Position numbers and translations under genes: made by a program. From NCBI GenBank assembly GCA_910577435.1, contig CAJTLV010000004.1, forward strand, positions 62,001 through 126,000: 64,000 bases of DNA. The letters run 5' to 3'. This DNA is from an uncultured Christensenella sp. GTDB lineage: Bacteria; Bacillota; Clostridia; Christensenellales; Pumilibacteraceae. The notes under the pieces are model-generated. The model searched no databases. It was not told the DNA's origin and saw nothing but the letters and a program-made list of their open reading frames with translations. Below, one piece after another: positions 16,422 to 25,120 of this stretch (position 1 is the first letter of the stretch; each line of letters opens with the position of its first letter).

Positions 16422-17317
16422 AGACTGTTTCCTATGAACAGATGCTTGAACTCGGACACGGCTTGATTATAGCCAAAGTTCCGCTTACTTCGCTGCGTGA
16501 GCAGGACATCAATGCTCGAATAATGAAGAACGAGATGCAGAAGCAGCTTACAGACAACATCCGCAAACGCGGGCAACTTGAAAGCCTGCCTTTCTGCGCT
16601 CTCGTTGACGGCAAAATCGAAATCATATCGGGACATCACAGAATCCGGTCCGCAAAGGATTCGGGCGTTATAAACGAAATCTACGTGATACTCGATGTTA
16701 CGGGGTTGACACGCTCACAGATTGCGGCAAAGCAACTTGCGCATAACGCCATTAGCGGCTTCGACGACCAGTCCACGCTGAAAGAAATCGTTAAACTGAT
16801 AGACGACGTTGACGATATGCTGGAAAGTTACATCGGAAAGGACATCTTGGGCGAACCCCTTGCAGAACTCGAAAAACTTCTGTCCCCGACAGTCGAGTAC
16901 GATTGGAAGAATATTGTATTTACGTTCCTGCCGCATCAAGTCAAAGACCTTGATAAACTTGTCGAAGCATTACGTTCACAGCAACCTGATTTTATCGGCG
17001 CTTGCGATATAGAACAGCATAAGCCTTTTATCGACGCTCTTGCAAAATATCAGGAGTTCGCAAACGTCAAGAACACGGGCGCGGCTATTCACGCTATGAT
17101 TAAAGGAACAGAGCAACTGTTCGACGATTTGCAATTCGACGATAAGCAGGAATGGGTACAGATCACATCCGTTCTCGGAAGTAGCGCAATCCCCAAAGAA
17201 GCGGCGGAAATCATCACGATGGCAATTAAGAAAATGATTGAAAGCGGCGATGTAAACGCCAAAAGCAAATGGAAAGCCATTGAACTTTGGGCGGCAGATT
17301 ATTTAGGAGGTAACTGA
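16382..17317 (+). CDS. ParB/sulfiredoxin-domain protein
   Basis: 311 residues from the ATG at 16382, with GGAGGAG upstream and a 40-base overlap with the methyltransferase. The N-terminal ParB/Srx domain has REQDINARIMK, then EIISGHHRIRSAKDSG (the GxxR loop) and AAKQLAHNAI. The C-terminal 170 residues are unassigned. Such proteins often precede terminases in phages and pair with methyltransferases. A DNA-binding or nuclease role is possible. Confidence 0.7.
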   Translation: MANGTTENQSAEVKTVSYEQMLELGHGLIIAKVPLTSLREQDINARIMKNEMQKQLTDNIRKRGQLESLPFCALVDGKIEIISGHHRIRSAKDSGVINEIYVILDVTGLTRSQIAAKQLAHNAISGFDDQSTLKEIVKLIDDVDDMLESYIGKDILGEPLAELEKLLSPTVEYDWKNIVFTFLPHQVKDLDKLVEALRSQQPDFIGACDIEQHKPFIDALAKYQEFANVKNTGAAIHAMIKGTEQLFDDLQFDDKQEWVQITSVLGSSAIPKEAAEIITMAIKKMIESGDVNAKSKWKAIELWAADYLGGN

Positions 17318-17318
17318 T

Positions 17319-17822
17319 ATGCCCCCGACCCCGAAATATAATCCCGAATATCACGACGATTGGGCGTGGTCGCTTGCATCGAAGGGTGCGATTGATGATG
17401 AGATTGCGGAAGCCTTTGGAATATCTGTCAGGACGCTCCACAGGTGGAAGCAAGAATACCCGTCGTTCTTACAGGCGCTAACAGTAGGGAAAGAAGCGGC
17501 AGATGCGAAGATAGAGAAATCTCTTTATAAGCGGGCGCTCGGCTATGACGTTAAGGAAAAGGAAACGCTGGTGGAAACGGACAAAGACGGAAATGTTAGA
17601 CCCGTCAAAGTTAAAGAAAGCGCGAAGCACGTTCCACCGGACACAATGGCGATTATGTACTGGCTCAACAATCGCTGTAAGCATACAGGAGAGTGGGCGC
17701 AAACCCAGAAGATTGAACTGTCTGGTAATGTCGGCAATGTCGATTTAAGCAAATTATCGGAAGAAGAATTGCAAGCACTCGCCGCGTATGCGGTTGAGCA
17801 TAATGGCGATAGCGACGACTAA
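17319..17822 (+). CDS. terS: Terminase small subunit
   Basis: 167 residues. The N-terminal HTH (LASKGAIDDEIAEAFGISVR, then TLHRWKQEYP) recognises the packaging site in this family. It is followed by an AIEKSLYKRALGYD-like middle segment and PPDTMAIMYWLNNR. It immediately precedes and overlaps the large subunit, the usual order. Confidence 0.85.
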   Translation: MPPTPKYNPEYHDDWAWSLASKGAIDDEIAEAFGISVRTLHRWKQEYPSFLQALTVGKEAADAKIEKSLYKRALGYDVKEKETLVETDKDGNVRPVKVKESAKHVPPDTMAIMYWLNNRCKHTGEWAQTQKIELSGNVGNVDLSKLSEEELQALAAYAVEHNGDSDD

Positions 17823-19230
17823 CGGCAAGTTCTCGAAGAATTACCTTATGGCAGCCGGCGAAGCTGCGAAGTACGAACTCGCCAGAAGGCATTACGCAAA
17901 TTACGTTGAGTTAGTACATCACGGCAGGTGGCAAAGAGCCGACCACTTAAATCTCGTCTGTGACGAACTTGAAAAGGTTTTAACAGGGGAAACGAAACGG
18001 CTTATGATTTTTATGCCGCCCCGACACGGTAAGTCTATGACGGTTACAAAGACGTTTCCGTCGTACTATCTGGGGAAGAACCCGAACAAGCGCGTCATTG
18101 AGGTTTCCTACGGCGACGAACTTGCAAAAGAATTTGGCGAAGCGAACAGGTCAAAAGTATTTGAGTTTGGACAAAAATTGTTCGGAATCAACCTGTCTAT
18201 GTCGCAAGCCACAAAGACCAACTGGAATCTGCAAGGCTATGACGGCGGTATGATTTCTGCCGGTATCGGCGGTGTTATAACAGGTAAAGGCGCAGACCTG
18301 CTGCTTATAGATGACCCTATCAAGAACAGAGCAGAAGCGGAATCAGAAACATTCCGCAAACGTGCAATAGAAGCATATCAGTCCGATATTCGTACCCGTC
18401 TACATTCAGGCGGCGCAATCATTATCATTCTTACCAGATGGCACGAAAACGATTTAGCGGGGTGGTTGCTCAATCCAGAAAACGGAGAACCCGAAGATTG
18501 GAAAATACTTTCGCTCCCGGCAATTTGCGACGACGAAGATCACGACTTGCTTAATCGTAAGCACGGGCAGGCATTATGGCCCGCAGGCGGTTATGACGAA
18601 AAGTGGGCGGAAGAAACGAAAAAGGCGGTCGGCAGTTATGCGTGGGCATCCCTGTATATGCAAACGCCATCTCCGAGCGAAGGCGGAATGTTCCGTCGCG
18701 GTTGGTGGAAATACTACAAGGTTCTGCCCAAGAAGTTCGACCAAGTTATACAGTCGTGGGACTGCACGTTCAAAGACAAGAAAGAATCGGACTACGTTGT
18801 CGGTCAGGTTTGGGGCAAAATCGGTGCAGACCGTTATTTGCTCGACCAAGTACGCGGTCAGATGAGTTTCACGGAAACGCTTGCAGCTATCAAGTCCCTT
18901 ACGGCAAAATGGCCGCAGGCAATAGCAAAACTCGTGGAAGACAAAGCAAACGGTCCTGCGGTCATCAACGTACTCAAAAAGGAAATCAGCGGGCTTGTTC
19001 CTGTTGAACCCGAAGGCGGTAAGGTTGTTCGTGCTACGGCGGTTACACCGCTTGCAGAAGCGGGCAATCTGTATATACCAGACCCGTCCATTGCGGCGTG
19101 GGTACACGATTATGTGGAAGAGTTCGCGGTGTTCCCGAACGGCGCACACGACGACCAAGTAGACTCGACCACGCAAGCAAATATCTATTTCAACGGAAAC
19201 GTCTTCAATATTGGGGCGTTAATATCTTAA
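17803..19230 (+). CDS. terL: Terminase large subunit (packaging ATPase/nuclease)
   Basis: 475 residues from the ATG at 17803, overlapping TerS by 20 bases. The ATPase domain has Walker A-like PPRHGKSMTVT and Walker B LLLIDDP. The RNase H-fold nuclease has SWDCTFKDKKESDYVVGQVW and ends in AHDDQVDSTTQA. It translocates DNA into the prohead and cuts concatemers. Confidence 0.95.
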   Translation: MAIATTNGKFSKNYLMAAGEAAKYELARRHYANYVELVHHGRWQRADHLNLVCDELEKVLTGETKRLMIFMPPRHGKSMTVTKTFPSYYLGKNPNKRVIEVSYGDELAKEFGEANRSKVFEFGQKLFGINLSMSQATKTNWNLQGYDGGMISAGIGGVITGKGADLLLIDDPIKNRAEAESETFRKRAIEAYQSDIRTRLHSGGAIIIILTRWHENDLAGWLLNPENGEPEDWKILSLPAICDDEDHDLLNRKHGQALWPAGGYDEKWAEETKKAVGSYAWASLYMQTPSPSEGGMFRRGWWKYYKVLPKKFDQVIQSWDCTFKDKKESDYVVGQVWGKIGADRYLLDQVRGQMSFTETLAAIKSLTAKWPQAIAKLVEDKANGPAVINVLKKEISGLVPVEPEGGKVVRATAVTPLAEAGNLYIPDPSIAAWVHDYVEEFAVFPNGAHDDQVDSTTQANIYFNGNVFNIGALIS

Positions 19231-19251
19231 TTCGACAAGGAGGTAAAAGCC

Positions 19252-21111
19252 GTGCATTTAACGGACGAAAACAAGGCAAAGTTAGAACAGCTCAAACGTA
19301 ATAACGAGCAGATCACGCAGCCTGCAGAACGTAAGCCATTCCGTGCAGACGGTTATGTTAATTTGCTGAATAAGTACGGAACAGGGCAGGACAACTCGGA
19401 AGCATATCGTTATAGTGCGGAAAACTTAACGCCTGATACGGTATTGACGAGCCATTACGAAACGAACGGCTTATTTGCAAAGATAATCGACATTCCCGCG
19501 CAGGAAGCGGTCAAGAAAGGGTATCATCTGAACATCGCAGATAACGCGGTAGAAGAGTACATCCAGAAAAAGGTCAGGAAGTTGAAATACTTTACGACGG
19601 CGGAAGAAAGCCTGAAATGGTCCAGACTGTACGGCGGCGCCCTTGCAGTTATGATTATCGACGATGGCATCAACGATTTGTCACAACCAGTCAACTGGAC
19701 GGCGGCAAGGAGAATTGATGAAATCGTCGTGTATGACCGCTCCGTTGTAACGCCTGATTATCATTCGATGTACAGGGGAATCGGCGTATCGGGAGTTGCG
19801 CAACGCTCAAAGTTCCGTATGCCTGAATACTACAACGTGTTCAGCATTTACGGTTCGTTCCGCGTACACGAAAGCAGATGCCTTCTGTACCGCAATGGTA
19901 AGATGCCCGAAAAGGCAAGCACAACGGATTACAGGTTCTGGGGTGTTCCAGAATATAACCGTATCAAACGCGCCCTGCGCGAAACGATAACTTCTCACGG
20001 CGATGCGGTTAAATTACTCGAACGTAGCGTACAGGCGGTATACAAGATGAAGAACCTTGCGCAACTGCTGGCTACCGACGAAGGCGAAGAGCAAGCGCTC
20101 AAACGTCTGCAAATAATTGATATGGCGCGGGGTATTCTCAATTCCATAGCGATCGACAACGACGGCGAAGATTACGATTTCAAAAGCACGTCCCTTACGG
20201 GAGTTAAGGAAGTCATAGATTCCGCCTGCAATATGCTGTCGGCGCTTACGGAAATTCCGCAGACAAAACTGTTCGGTCGCTCGCCTGCAGGTATGAACTC
20301 GACGGGCGAGAGCGATATGGAAAACTATTACAGCTTCGTAGACAAAATCCGTGAGTCGCAGGTCAAAGACAATCTGTGTTCGCTCATCGACGCAATCATA
20401 ACGATAGGTATCAATACGGGCGAGATAAAAGGGAAGCCCGATTACGAACTCGAATTTGAGCCGTTATGGAACGAGAAAGAAAGCGAACGCGCCACGATTG
20501 AACAGACCAACGCGCAGGCGGATTTGGTTCGGGCGCAGACCGCTCAACTATACATTGATATGGGCGTTCTTGACCCTGCCGAAGAGCGTAAACGCTTGAA
20601 GGAAGAAGGCAAGTTTGGTATTGAAGACGAAGAATTACCGCAACGCGAAGAACCGTTCGGGAACATCCTTGCACAACTCGGAAAGACCGATAATGCAGAT
20701 ACTCCATACGACGGCGCAACGGGCGTAGGAGTAATCGTAGTCAAGAATGGAAAGATACTCGTCGGGAACCGCGACGACAATAATCAGGTCGGCAGTCCCG
20801 GCGGGCATATCGAAACGTGGGAAGATGCCGAACGCGCAGCGCGGCGTGAAACGGAAGAAGAGTTTGGGATCACGCTCAACGACCTAATCCCGATAGGTAT
20901 GCTTGATAACCTGCCCGAAGAGTACGGCAAGTCGTTCTTATTCCTGTCTACGGACTTCAACGGCGTTCCGCATACAAATACCCAAGAGATGCGCAACAAT
21001 CGCTTCCAGAGCGTATCAGAACTTCTAAACGAAGATTTGTACGTTCCTTTCAAATTCGCGCTCGAAAGGCTTATCGACACGCTTCAAACTCGCGGCATCA
21101 ACTCGCAATAA
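19252..21111 (+). CDS. Portal protein (DUF1073 type) fused to a C-terminal Nudix hydrolase
   Basis: 619 residues from a GTG with AAGGAGG upstream. Residues ~40-430 look like the DUF1073-type portal (TGQDNSEAYRYSAENLTPD, LYGGALAVMIIDDG, LTEIPQTKLFGRSPAGMNST). After an acidic linker the C-terminal ~130 residues start GVGVIVVKNGKILVGNRDD and hold a complete Nudix box from Gly518: GxxxxxE, 7 residues, RETEEEFGI. The frame is unbroken through the junction. Nudix enzymes cleave nucleoside diphosphates linked to another group; attached to the portal it would sit at the DNA-entry vertex. Confidence 0.88.
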   Translation: MHLTDENKAKLEQLKRNNEQITQPAERKPFRADGYVNLLNKYGTGQDNSEAYRYSAENLTPDTVLTSHYETNGLFAKIIDIPAQEAVKKGYHLNIADNAVEEYIQKKVRKLKYFTTAEESLKWSRLYGGALAVMIIDDGINDLSQPVNWTAARRIDEIVVYDRSVVTPDYHSMYRGIGVSGVAQRSKFRMPEYYNVFSIYGSFRVHESRCLLYRNGKMPEKASTTDYRFWGVPEYNRIKRALRETITSHGDAVKLLERSVQAVYKMKNLAQLLATDEGEEQALKRLQIIDMARGILNSIAIDNDGEDYDFKSTSLTGVKEVIDSACNMLSALTEIPQTKLFGRSPAGMNSTGESDMENYYSFVDKIRESQVKDNLCSLIDAIITIGINTGEIKGKPDYELEFEPLWNEKESERATIEQTNAQADLVRAQTAQLYIDMGVLDPAEERKRLKEEGKFGIEDEELPQREEPFGNILAQLGKTDNADTPYDGATGVGVIVVKNGKILVGNRDDNNQVGSPGGHIETWEDAERAARRETEEEFGITLNDLIPIGMLDNLPEEYGKSFLFLSTDFNGVPHTNTQEMRNNRFQSVSELLNEDLYVPFKFALERLIDTLQTRGINSQ

Positions 21112-21210
21112 CGCAACATCGCGGCAACGGCGAAAATCGCCATTTCTGCGGCAATAATTCCGCTTTATCGTTATTTCTGTCACAGATATTCGCTTTAACT
21201 CGTTTATCTG

Positions 21211-21295
21211 GGGCAGAAGTACATAAAGTATAGTATAGGAAATAAAAGTATAGAAAACAATAGGAAAGTATATGCAAAATCGCACGCACTTTCCT
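21211..21295. repeat. Iteron-like TATAGGAAA repeats, copy 1
   Basis: This stretch contains repeated AGTATAG, ATAGGAAA and AGGAAAGTATA words on the plus strand, then an inverted ACTTTCCTAT. Read on the minus strand it aligns with 44221-44290 over about 65 bases, so the phage has two copies in opposite orientation, both in large gene-free gaps. No gene is visible in 21112-21427. Possible roles are protein-binding iterons, a replication or partition site, or a remnant of a mobile repeat. Confidence 0.6.
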
Positions 21296-21355
21296 ATGAT
21301 TTTTGTCGTTACAAGAGCGTAAGATTTCCATTAAAAGTTGCTTACGCTTACACTT

Positions 21356-21367
21356 CTGTAATTACAG
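21356..21367. promoter_or_regulatory. Everted operator half-sites
   Basis: CTGTAATTACAG is a perfect 12-bp palindrome made of the two operator half-sites (CTGTAA and TTACAG) in reversed order. It lies 61 bp upstream of the 21451 -10 element. It may be bound by the same regulator, with altered geometry. Confidence 0.4.
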
Positions 21368-21427
21368 ATTGCTTTCGGTGGCTTTCTTATAATCTTCGGA
21401 ACTTCGGTAATTTTCCTTGCTTTCCGA

Positions 21428-21456
21428 TGTACATTCGGTTTAATTTGGGTTAGACT
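21428..21456 (+). promoter_or_regulatory. Promoter of the 21.5-22.4 kb inserted cassette
   Basis: TAGACT (21451-21456) followed by GAAAGTACAAA is identical in context to the operator-bearing phage promoters downstream of their -10. The -35 position (17 bp upstream) reads TGTACA, a weak match. No operator palindrome lies in the spacer. Confidence 0.5.
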
Positions 21457-21517
21457 GAAAGTACAAATTAAATCAAACAAAAAGCGAGGTAGTTGCTATG
21501 AAAACTGAAAAGAAAAT

Positions 21518-21633
21518 GACCTGATAGGAGATGCAGTCCTAACAGGTCGTAGAAGGTCTCAAACGACGGAGGTTTCAAAATGCGGAAACTCAACATCGTT
21601 GAAAGCAAAATCATTATACCGCATTTTGAGACC
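21518..21633 (+). promoter_or_regulatory. Structured leader RNA with sequestered ribosome site
   Basis: Three pairings are visible. First, a nested hairpin: GACCTG (21518-21523) with CAGGTC (21543-21548), and AGGA with TCCT inside. Second, 21571-21585 pairs with 21619-21633 over 15 positions with a single wobble, burying an ATG at 21580 that has GGAGG in front. Third, GGTCTCAAA (21555-21563) can pair with the same 3' arm (TTTGAGACC), so two structures are mutually exclusive. The 21580 ORF runs out of frame through the next gene and may be a leader peptide. Confidence 0.5.
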
Positions 21634-21682
21634 GAAGTCAATAATTTCAGTAGCAAAGCAGAAAAAATTATCGGAGGTCGCA

Positions 21683-21892
21683 ATGATGCGGAACAAGTCA
21701 TTGGAAGTCGAGGATGCCATCATAGAACTCGGAAAGGTCCAGTCTCTCACGAACGTGCTGAACATAGGAATTACGGACAGCCCGAACGTGAACGATATTC
21801 AGAACGCTTATTACATAGTAACCGATATGTTCCAAAAGGGTTATGCGGCATTGCAAAAAGCGTGGTACGGGGAGGTGGCGGCAAATGAATAG
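21683..21892 (+). CDS. Small cassette protein, unknown
   Basis: 69 residues from the ATG at 21683, with GGAGG upstream. Helical, starting MMRNKSLEVEDAIIELGKVQ. It overlaps the next gene start by 8 bases. No function recognised. Confidence 0.55.
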   Translation: MMRNKSLEVEDAIIELGKVQSLTNVLNIGITDSPNVNDIQNAYYIVTDMFQKGYAALQKAWYGEVAANE

Positions 21893-22388
21893 AATGTCGT
21901 ACACTTACAGCACCTACATATACGCTTATGACGCAGACACGAAAATACGGGTTCTTATCAATCCGGACGGAACGAAACTTGCGGTTGCTACGGATATAAC
22001 GCGGGCGCTCGGCTATCAAAGCAACAGTCAAGCGGGCGGGTTCATTCGGGATTTACACCTTGAAGCCGAAATCAGGCAGGTGGTATTCGATACCCGAAAG
22101 CGCGGCGTTGCGAAAGCCTATTGCTTGCGGCGCGATGCGGTCAAACAGTTGCTTGACGCGAAATGCAACAATCCAGATTTTTGCGGTTGGTTGTTAGACA
22201 CGGTTATGATAGATAACAAAGGTTGCGATGACGAGAACGAGCCTATCAGACCGTACAAGAACGTAGAGCCTGTGGAAACGGAACATCAGGAAATAGCGGC
22301 GGCACAACAGGATATCGCGCAGCCGACAATGGCGCAGATAGATAAGATTATCGCGGAGTTGCTTATCTTACGGCAACAGTTAGTATAA
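21885..22388 (+). CDS. BRO-N/antirepressor-like protein
   Basis: 167 residues from the ATG at 21885 (GGGGAGG upstream). The middle part (LAVATDITRALGYQSNSQAG, then RKRGVAKAYCLRRDAVKQLL) resembles the BRO-N DNA-binding fold of phage antirepressors. The C-terminus is Gln/Ala-rich with a final helix. It lies with its own promoter and terminator between the portal and head-morphogenesis genes, an unusual place for a regulator, so it is best read as cargo expressed independently of the late operon. Confidence 0.5.
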   Translation: MNRMSYTYSTYIYAYDADTKIRVLINPDGTKLAVATDITRALGYQSNSQAGGFIRDLHLEAEIRQVVFDTRKRGVAKAYCLRRDAVKQLLDAKCNNPDFCGWLLDTVMIDNKGCDDENEPIRPYKNVEPVETEHQEIAAAQQDIAQPTMAQIDKIIAELLILRQQLV

Positions 22389-22408
22389 CTACATAGCAAT
22401 CGCAAGGA

Positions 22409-22434
22409 AAGAGCAGAGTGATCTGCTCTTTTTT
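22409..22434 (+). terminator. Rho-independent terminator after the inserted cassette
   Basis: A perfect 9-bp stem (AAGAGCAGA 22409-22417 with TCTGCTCTT 22422-22430) with a GTGA loop runs into a T-tract to 22434. It sits inside the late structural operon, so late transcription must read through or restart beyond it. Confidence 0.85.
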
Positions 22435-22466
22435 GTATATCGAAATCACGGAAAGGAGGTGTGAGC

Positions 22467-23381
22467 GTGAACGACGCAAGAAATCGGGTTGCAGTTAAGG
22501 AAGCCGTTAAAAAGAAATTCAACGGAAGACAGAAACTGAACTGTAAAATACAGGTTCGATACAAGGAAAACCTTGAAAGGGAATATCAGCGCGTCATAAA
22601 CGCTTACTATGACCTTTTGCTGAAAGTCTTACTAAATACCACGCGGTTGCTTTTCATAGGTCAGGAGCCGCTACAGGAAGCACAAGCGGGGTTCAGAACA
22701 GACGGGTTAAAAGACAATCTCGTAAATCTTATCAGGCGGCTATTCCGAAAAGCGGGCGACGATTTTCACAACGAAGAACAGGCATTCCACCTGTCGGAGA
22801 AGATTAACAAAATCGGTAATTTGACAAAGCGGCTATCTACGGAAGATTGGAAACGCGAAGTATCGAGAACGCTCGGAATCAACATTCTTGACGATTACTA
22901 TTCGGGCGAGTTTTACAGGGAACAGTTAAAACTTTGGGCAGACGAAAATGCAAGCCTTATCAGTACGCTTCCAGAAGAAGTGCTTGGGGAGATGCAGGCA
23001 ATCGTTGAAGACGGATTTCTTAACGGGCGGTCAAATCGGGACATAGTAAAAGAAATTCAGGAACGATTTAACGTATCGCGCAATAAGGCGCGGTTTTACG
23101 CGGTAGATCAACTTGCAAAACTTAACGCTTCGATTACGCAGCAACAACAAACGGAGTGCGGCGTTGAAGAGTATATTTGGAGTTCGTCAAAAGACCAGCG
23201 CGTAAGAGAACGACACGCACAGCTCGACGGAACAAAACATCGGTGGGACACACCGCCGATTGTAGACGAAAAGACAGGGCGAAGAGCGCATCCCGGCGAA
23301 GATTACCGCTGCAGATGCGTAGCATTGCCCGTTTTTAATATCGAAACGCTGAACATACCGGCAGACATCAAAATCAAATAG
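22467..23381 (+). CDS. Head morphogenesis protein, Mu gpF/SPP1 gp7 type
   Basis: 304 residues from the GTG at 22467 (AAGGAGG with 7-base spacing; the GTG at 22461 is too close). The C-terminal Mu-F domain has RNKARFYAVDQLAKLNA, EYIWSSSKDQRVRERHAQLDG and HPGEDYRCRCVALPVF. These minor head proteins attach to the portal and may be ejected. Confidence 0.85.
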   Translation: MNDARNRVAVKEAVKKKFNGRQKLNCKIQVRYKENLEREYQRVINAYYDLLLKVLLNTTRLLFIGQEPLQEAQAGFRTDGLKDNLVNLIRRLFRKAGDDFHNEEQAFHLSEKINKIGNLTKRLSTEDWKREVSRTLGINILDDYYSGEFYREQLKLWADENASLISTLPEEVLGEMQAIVEDGFLNGRSNRDIVKEIQERFNVSRNKARFYAVDQLAKLNASITQQQQTECGVEEYIWSSSKDQRVRERHAQLDGTKHRWDTPPIVDEKTGRRAHPGEDYRCRCVALPVFNIETLNIPADIKIK

Positions 23382-23392
23382 GAGGGTTAGTT

Positions 23393-23551
23393 ATGGACGG
23401 AGTAACGCACGAAGAATTAAAGGCTGCTGCAGAAGCAGTCATCAAACTCTTAAACGAGAAAGGAAATCCGTACACCACGATAATTATTCAGCAAGATAAG
23501 ATTGTGGTTACGCAAGACGTTATGGGCATACCGTTACCCATTAACGATTGA
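23393..23551 (+). CDS. Small virion-module protein, unknown
   Basis: 52 residues, ATG after GGAGGG. The sequence begins MDGVTHEELKAAAEAVIKLL and ends VMGIPLPIND, an amphipathic helix then beta-like strands. It is short, but its strong ribosome site and fit between neighbours support it. No function recognised. Confidence 0.55.
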   Translation: MDGVTHEELKAAAEAVIKLLNEKGNPYTTIIIQQDKIVVTQDVMGIPLPIND

Positions 23552-23561
23552 CGGAGGTAGT

Positions 23562-23795
23562 ATGAACGAGTTAGTTATTCAGTTATGCGAACGCTTGAAA
23601 CTTGAAGCGGACGCGATTATCGGAAGTATGAAATCGGGAGCGATAGTCATACAAACGGGACACGAAAATTCCGTTGAGACCGTATCGCTTTTCGACGGAC
23701 TTGCAATCGACGGCGTTGAACATTGTCAGAAGATAGTGGTTGCGTTGTCGAATTGCTTTTTTCAGAACGCAAGCAAGGAGGACGGTAATAAATGA
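23562..23795 (+). CDS. Small virion-module protein, unknown
   Basis: 77 residues from the ATG at 23562 (GGAGG upstream). It begins MNELVIQLCERLKLEADAII and overlaps the protease/scaffold start by ATGA. It lies between the head-morphogenesis and protease genes. No function recognised. Confidence 0.55.
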   Translation: MNELVIQLCERLKLEADAIIGSMKSGAIVIQTGHENSVETVSLFDGLAIDGVEHCQKIVVALSNCFFQNASKEDGNK

Positions 23796-25117
23796 ACGAA
23801 ATACCGAAATTGCAAAGGGTAACAAGGCTTGACAGCATCAAAGTTGACGAGACCTATTACACAAACGAAGGCTTCTTAATAGACCACCCGATTGTCACGA
23901 CGGTTGGAATATTCGAGTATATGAACCCCGATGGCTCTATCAGACGCGAGTTGAGATTGCCGGAAGAGGTGTTTGCCCCCGAAAGTTTAGAATCCTATAA
24001 GGGAAAGCCTATCATTGTCACGCACCGCGCTGGGCGCGTTACGACTGACAATGTAGAAAAGGAAACCATAGGTACTATGCTGACGGCAGCCGTTAAGGAC
24101 GGCGAAAATGTACGGGTAGAAATTGTAATACACAACACGGACGCATTAAAGACCGGATTACGTGAATTATCTCTCGGTTACGATTTGGACCTTGACGAAA
24201 CGCCGGGCGAATGGAACGGGCAGCCCTATGACGCAATTCAGCGAAACATCAGAGTGAACCATTTGGCATTAGTATCAGCCGCGAGAGCGGGAGAACAGGC
24301 TCGTCTAAACATCGACGAAAAAGAAAATTTAACAGGAGGACCAGAAATGGAACAGAACAAGACTGACAGCGGATTGTCGCCCGAAGAACTTGAAGAAGCC
24401 ATTGCGGATTTCATCGCAAAGAAAAACGCGGCAACTACGAGTACGGACAGCAATACCGCAACGGGCGATACCACGCCCGCGCCTGACGGAGAAGTGACAA
24501 CTACCGTCAATCCCGAAGAGCAGGCTAACGATGAAGATGTCGTCCAGAGCGTTAAAGAACGTCGTGACCGTCGTGACGCAGAAACGGCATCCAACTCGAA
24601 AGAGACTGCCCTTGAAACCATTACGCAGCAGGACGCGGACATCGACGCGCTTCTCAAACTGATCGAACAGTTGAGGGCGGAGAGAGACTTTGCCGGCGCC
24701 AACGCAGACGGTAACGATGCCGATTGCGGAACCGTGCAGAAGGACGGCGACGAAAGCAAGTCGCAAAGCCTTAATCTCGATTCGGCGGCAATCGACAGGC
24801 TCGTAGCCAGCAAGATTGACGTTATCAGAATTGCAGACCAGTTGCATCTCGACGGCGTTGACGTTATGTCCGTAAAAGACGGCAAGAAAACCGTTATCAA
24901 ATCGGTATACCCCGATATGCGCCTTGACGGAAAAAGCGATGATTACATCGACGCGCTGTTCGACCTTACGAAGCAGAAAATCAAGAGCGACAACGGCACC
25001 GACAAACAGCGTAAGCAGATGTTCAATAAGGACACCGCCGCAGAAGAGCAGACCGTAACTGGAGCGGATGCGGCAAGAAACAGAATGATTGAAAAACAAA
25101 AAAACGGAGGTAAATAA
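23792..25117 (+). CDS. Prohead protease (DUF2213 type) fused to scaffold-like C-terminus
   Basis: 441 residues. Residues 1-170 match the DUF2213 capsid maturation protease: TYYTNEGFLIDHPIVTTVG, SLESYKGKPIIVTH, LRELSLGYDLDLDETPG and VNHLALVSAARAG. The rest is acidic, low in hydrophobics and helical (ESLKLIEQLRAERD-like), as in scaffolds. It precedes the decoration and capsid genes, so it would template and then mature the prohead. Confidence 0.85.
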   Translation: MNEIPKLQRVTRLDSIKVDETYYTNEGFLIDHPIVTTVGIFEYMNPDGSIRRELRLPEEVFAPESLESYKGKPIIVTHRAGRVTTDNVEKETIGTMLTAAVKDGENVRVEIVIHNTDALKTGLRELSLGYDLDLDETPGEWNGQPYDAIQRNIRVNHLALVSAARAGEQARLNIDEKENLTGGPEMEQNKTDSGLSPEELEEAIADFIAKKNAATTSTDSNTATGDTTPAPDGEVTTTVNPEEQANDEDVVQSVKERRDRRDAETASNSKETALETITQQDADIDALLKLIEQLRAERDFAGANADGNDADCGTVQKDGDESKSQSLNLDSAAIDRLVASKIDVIRIADQLHLDGVDVMSVKDGKKTVIKSVYPDMRLDGKSDDYIDALFDLTKQKIKSDNGTDKQRKQMFNKDTAAEEQTVTGADAARNRMIEKQKNGGK

Positions 25118-25120
25118 ATT

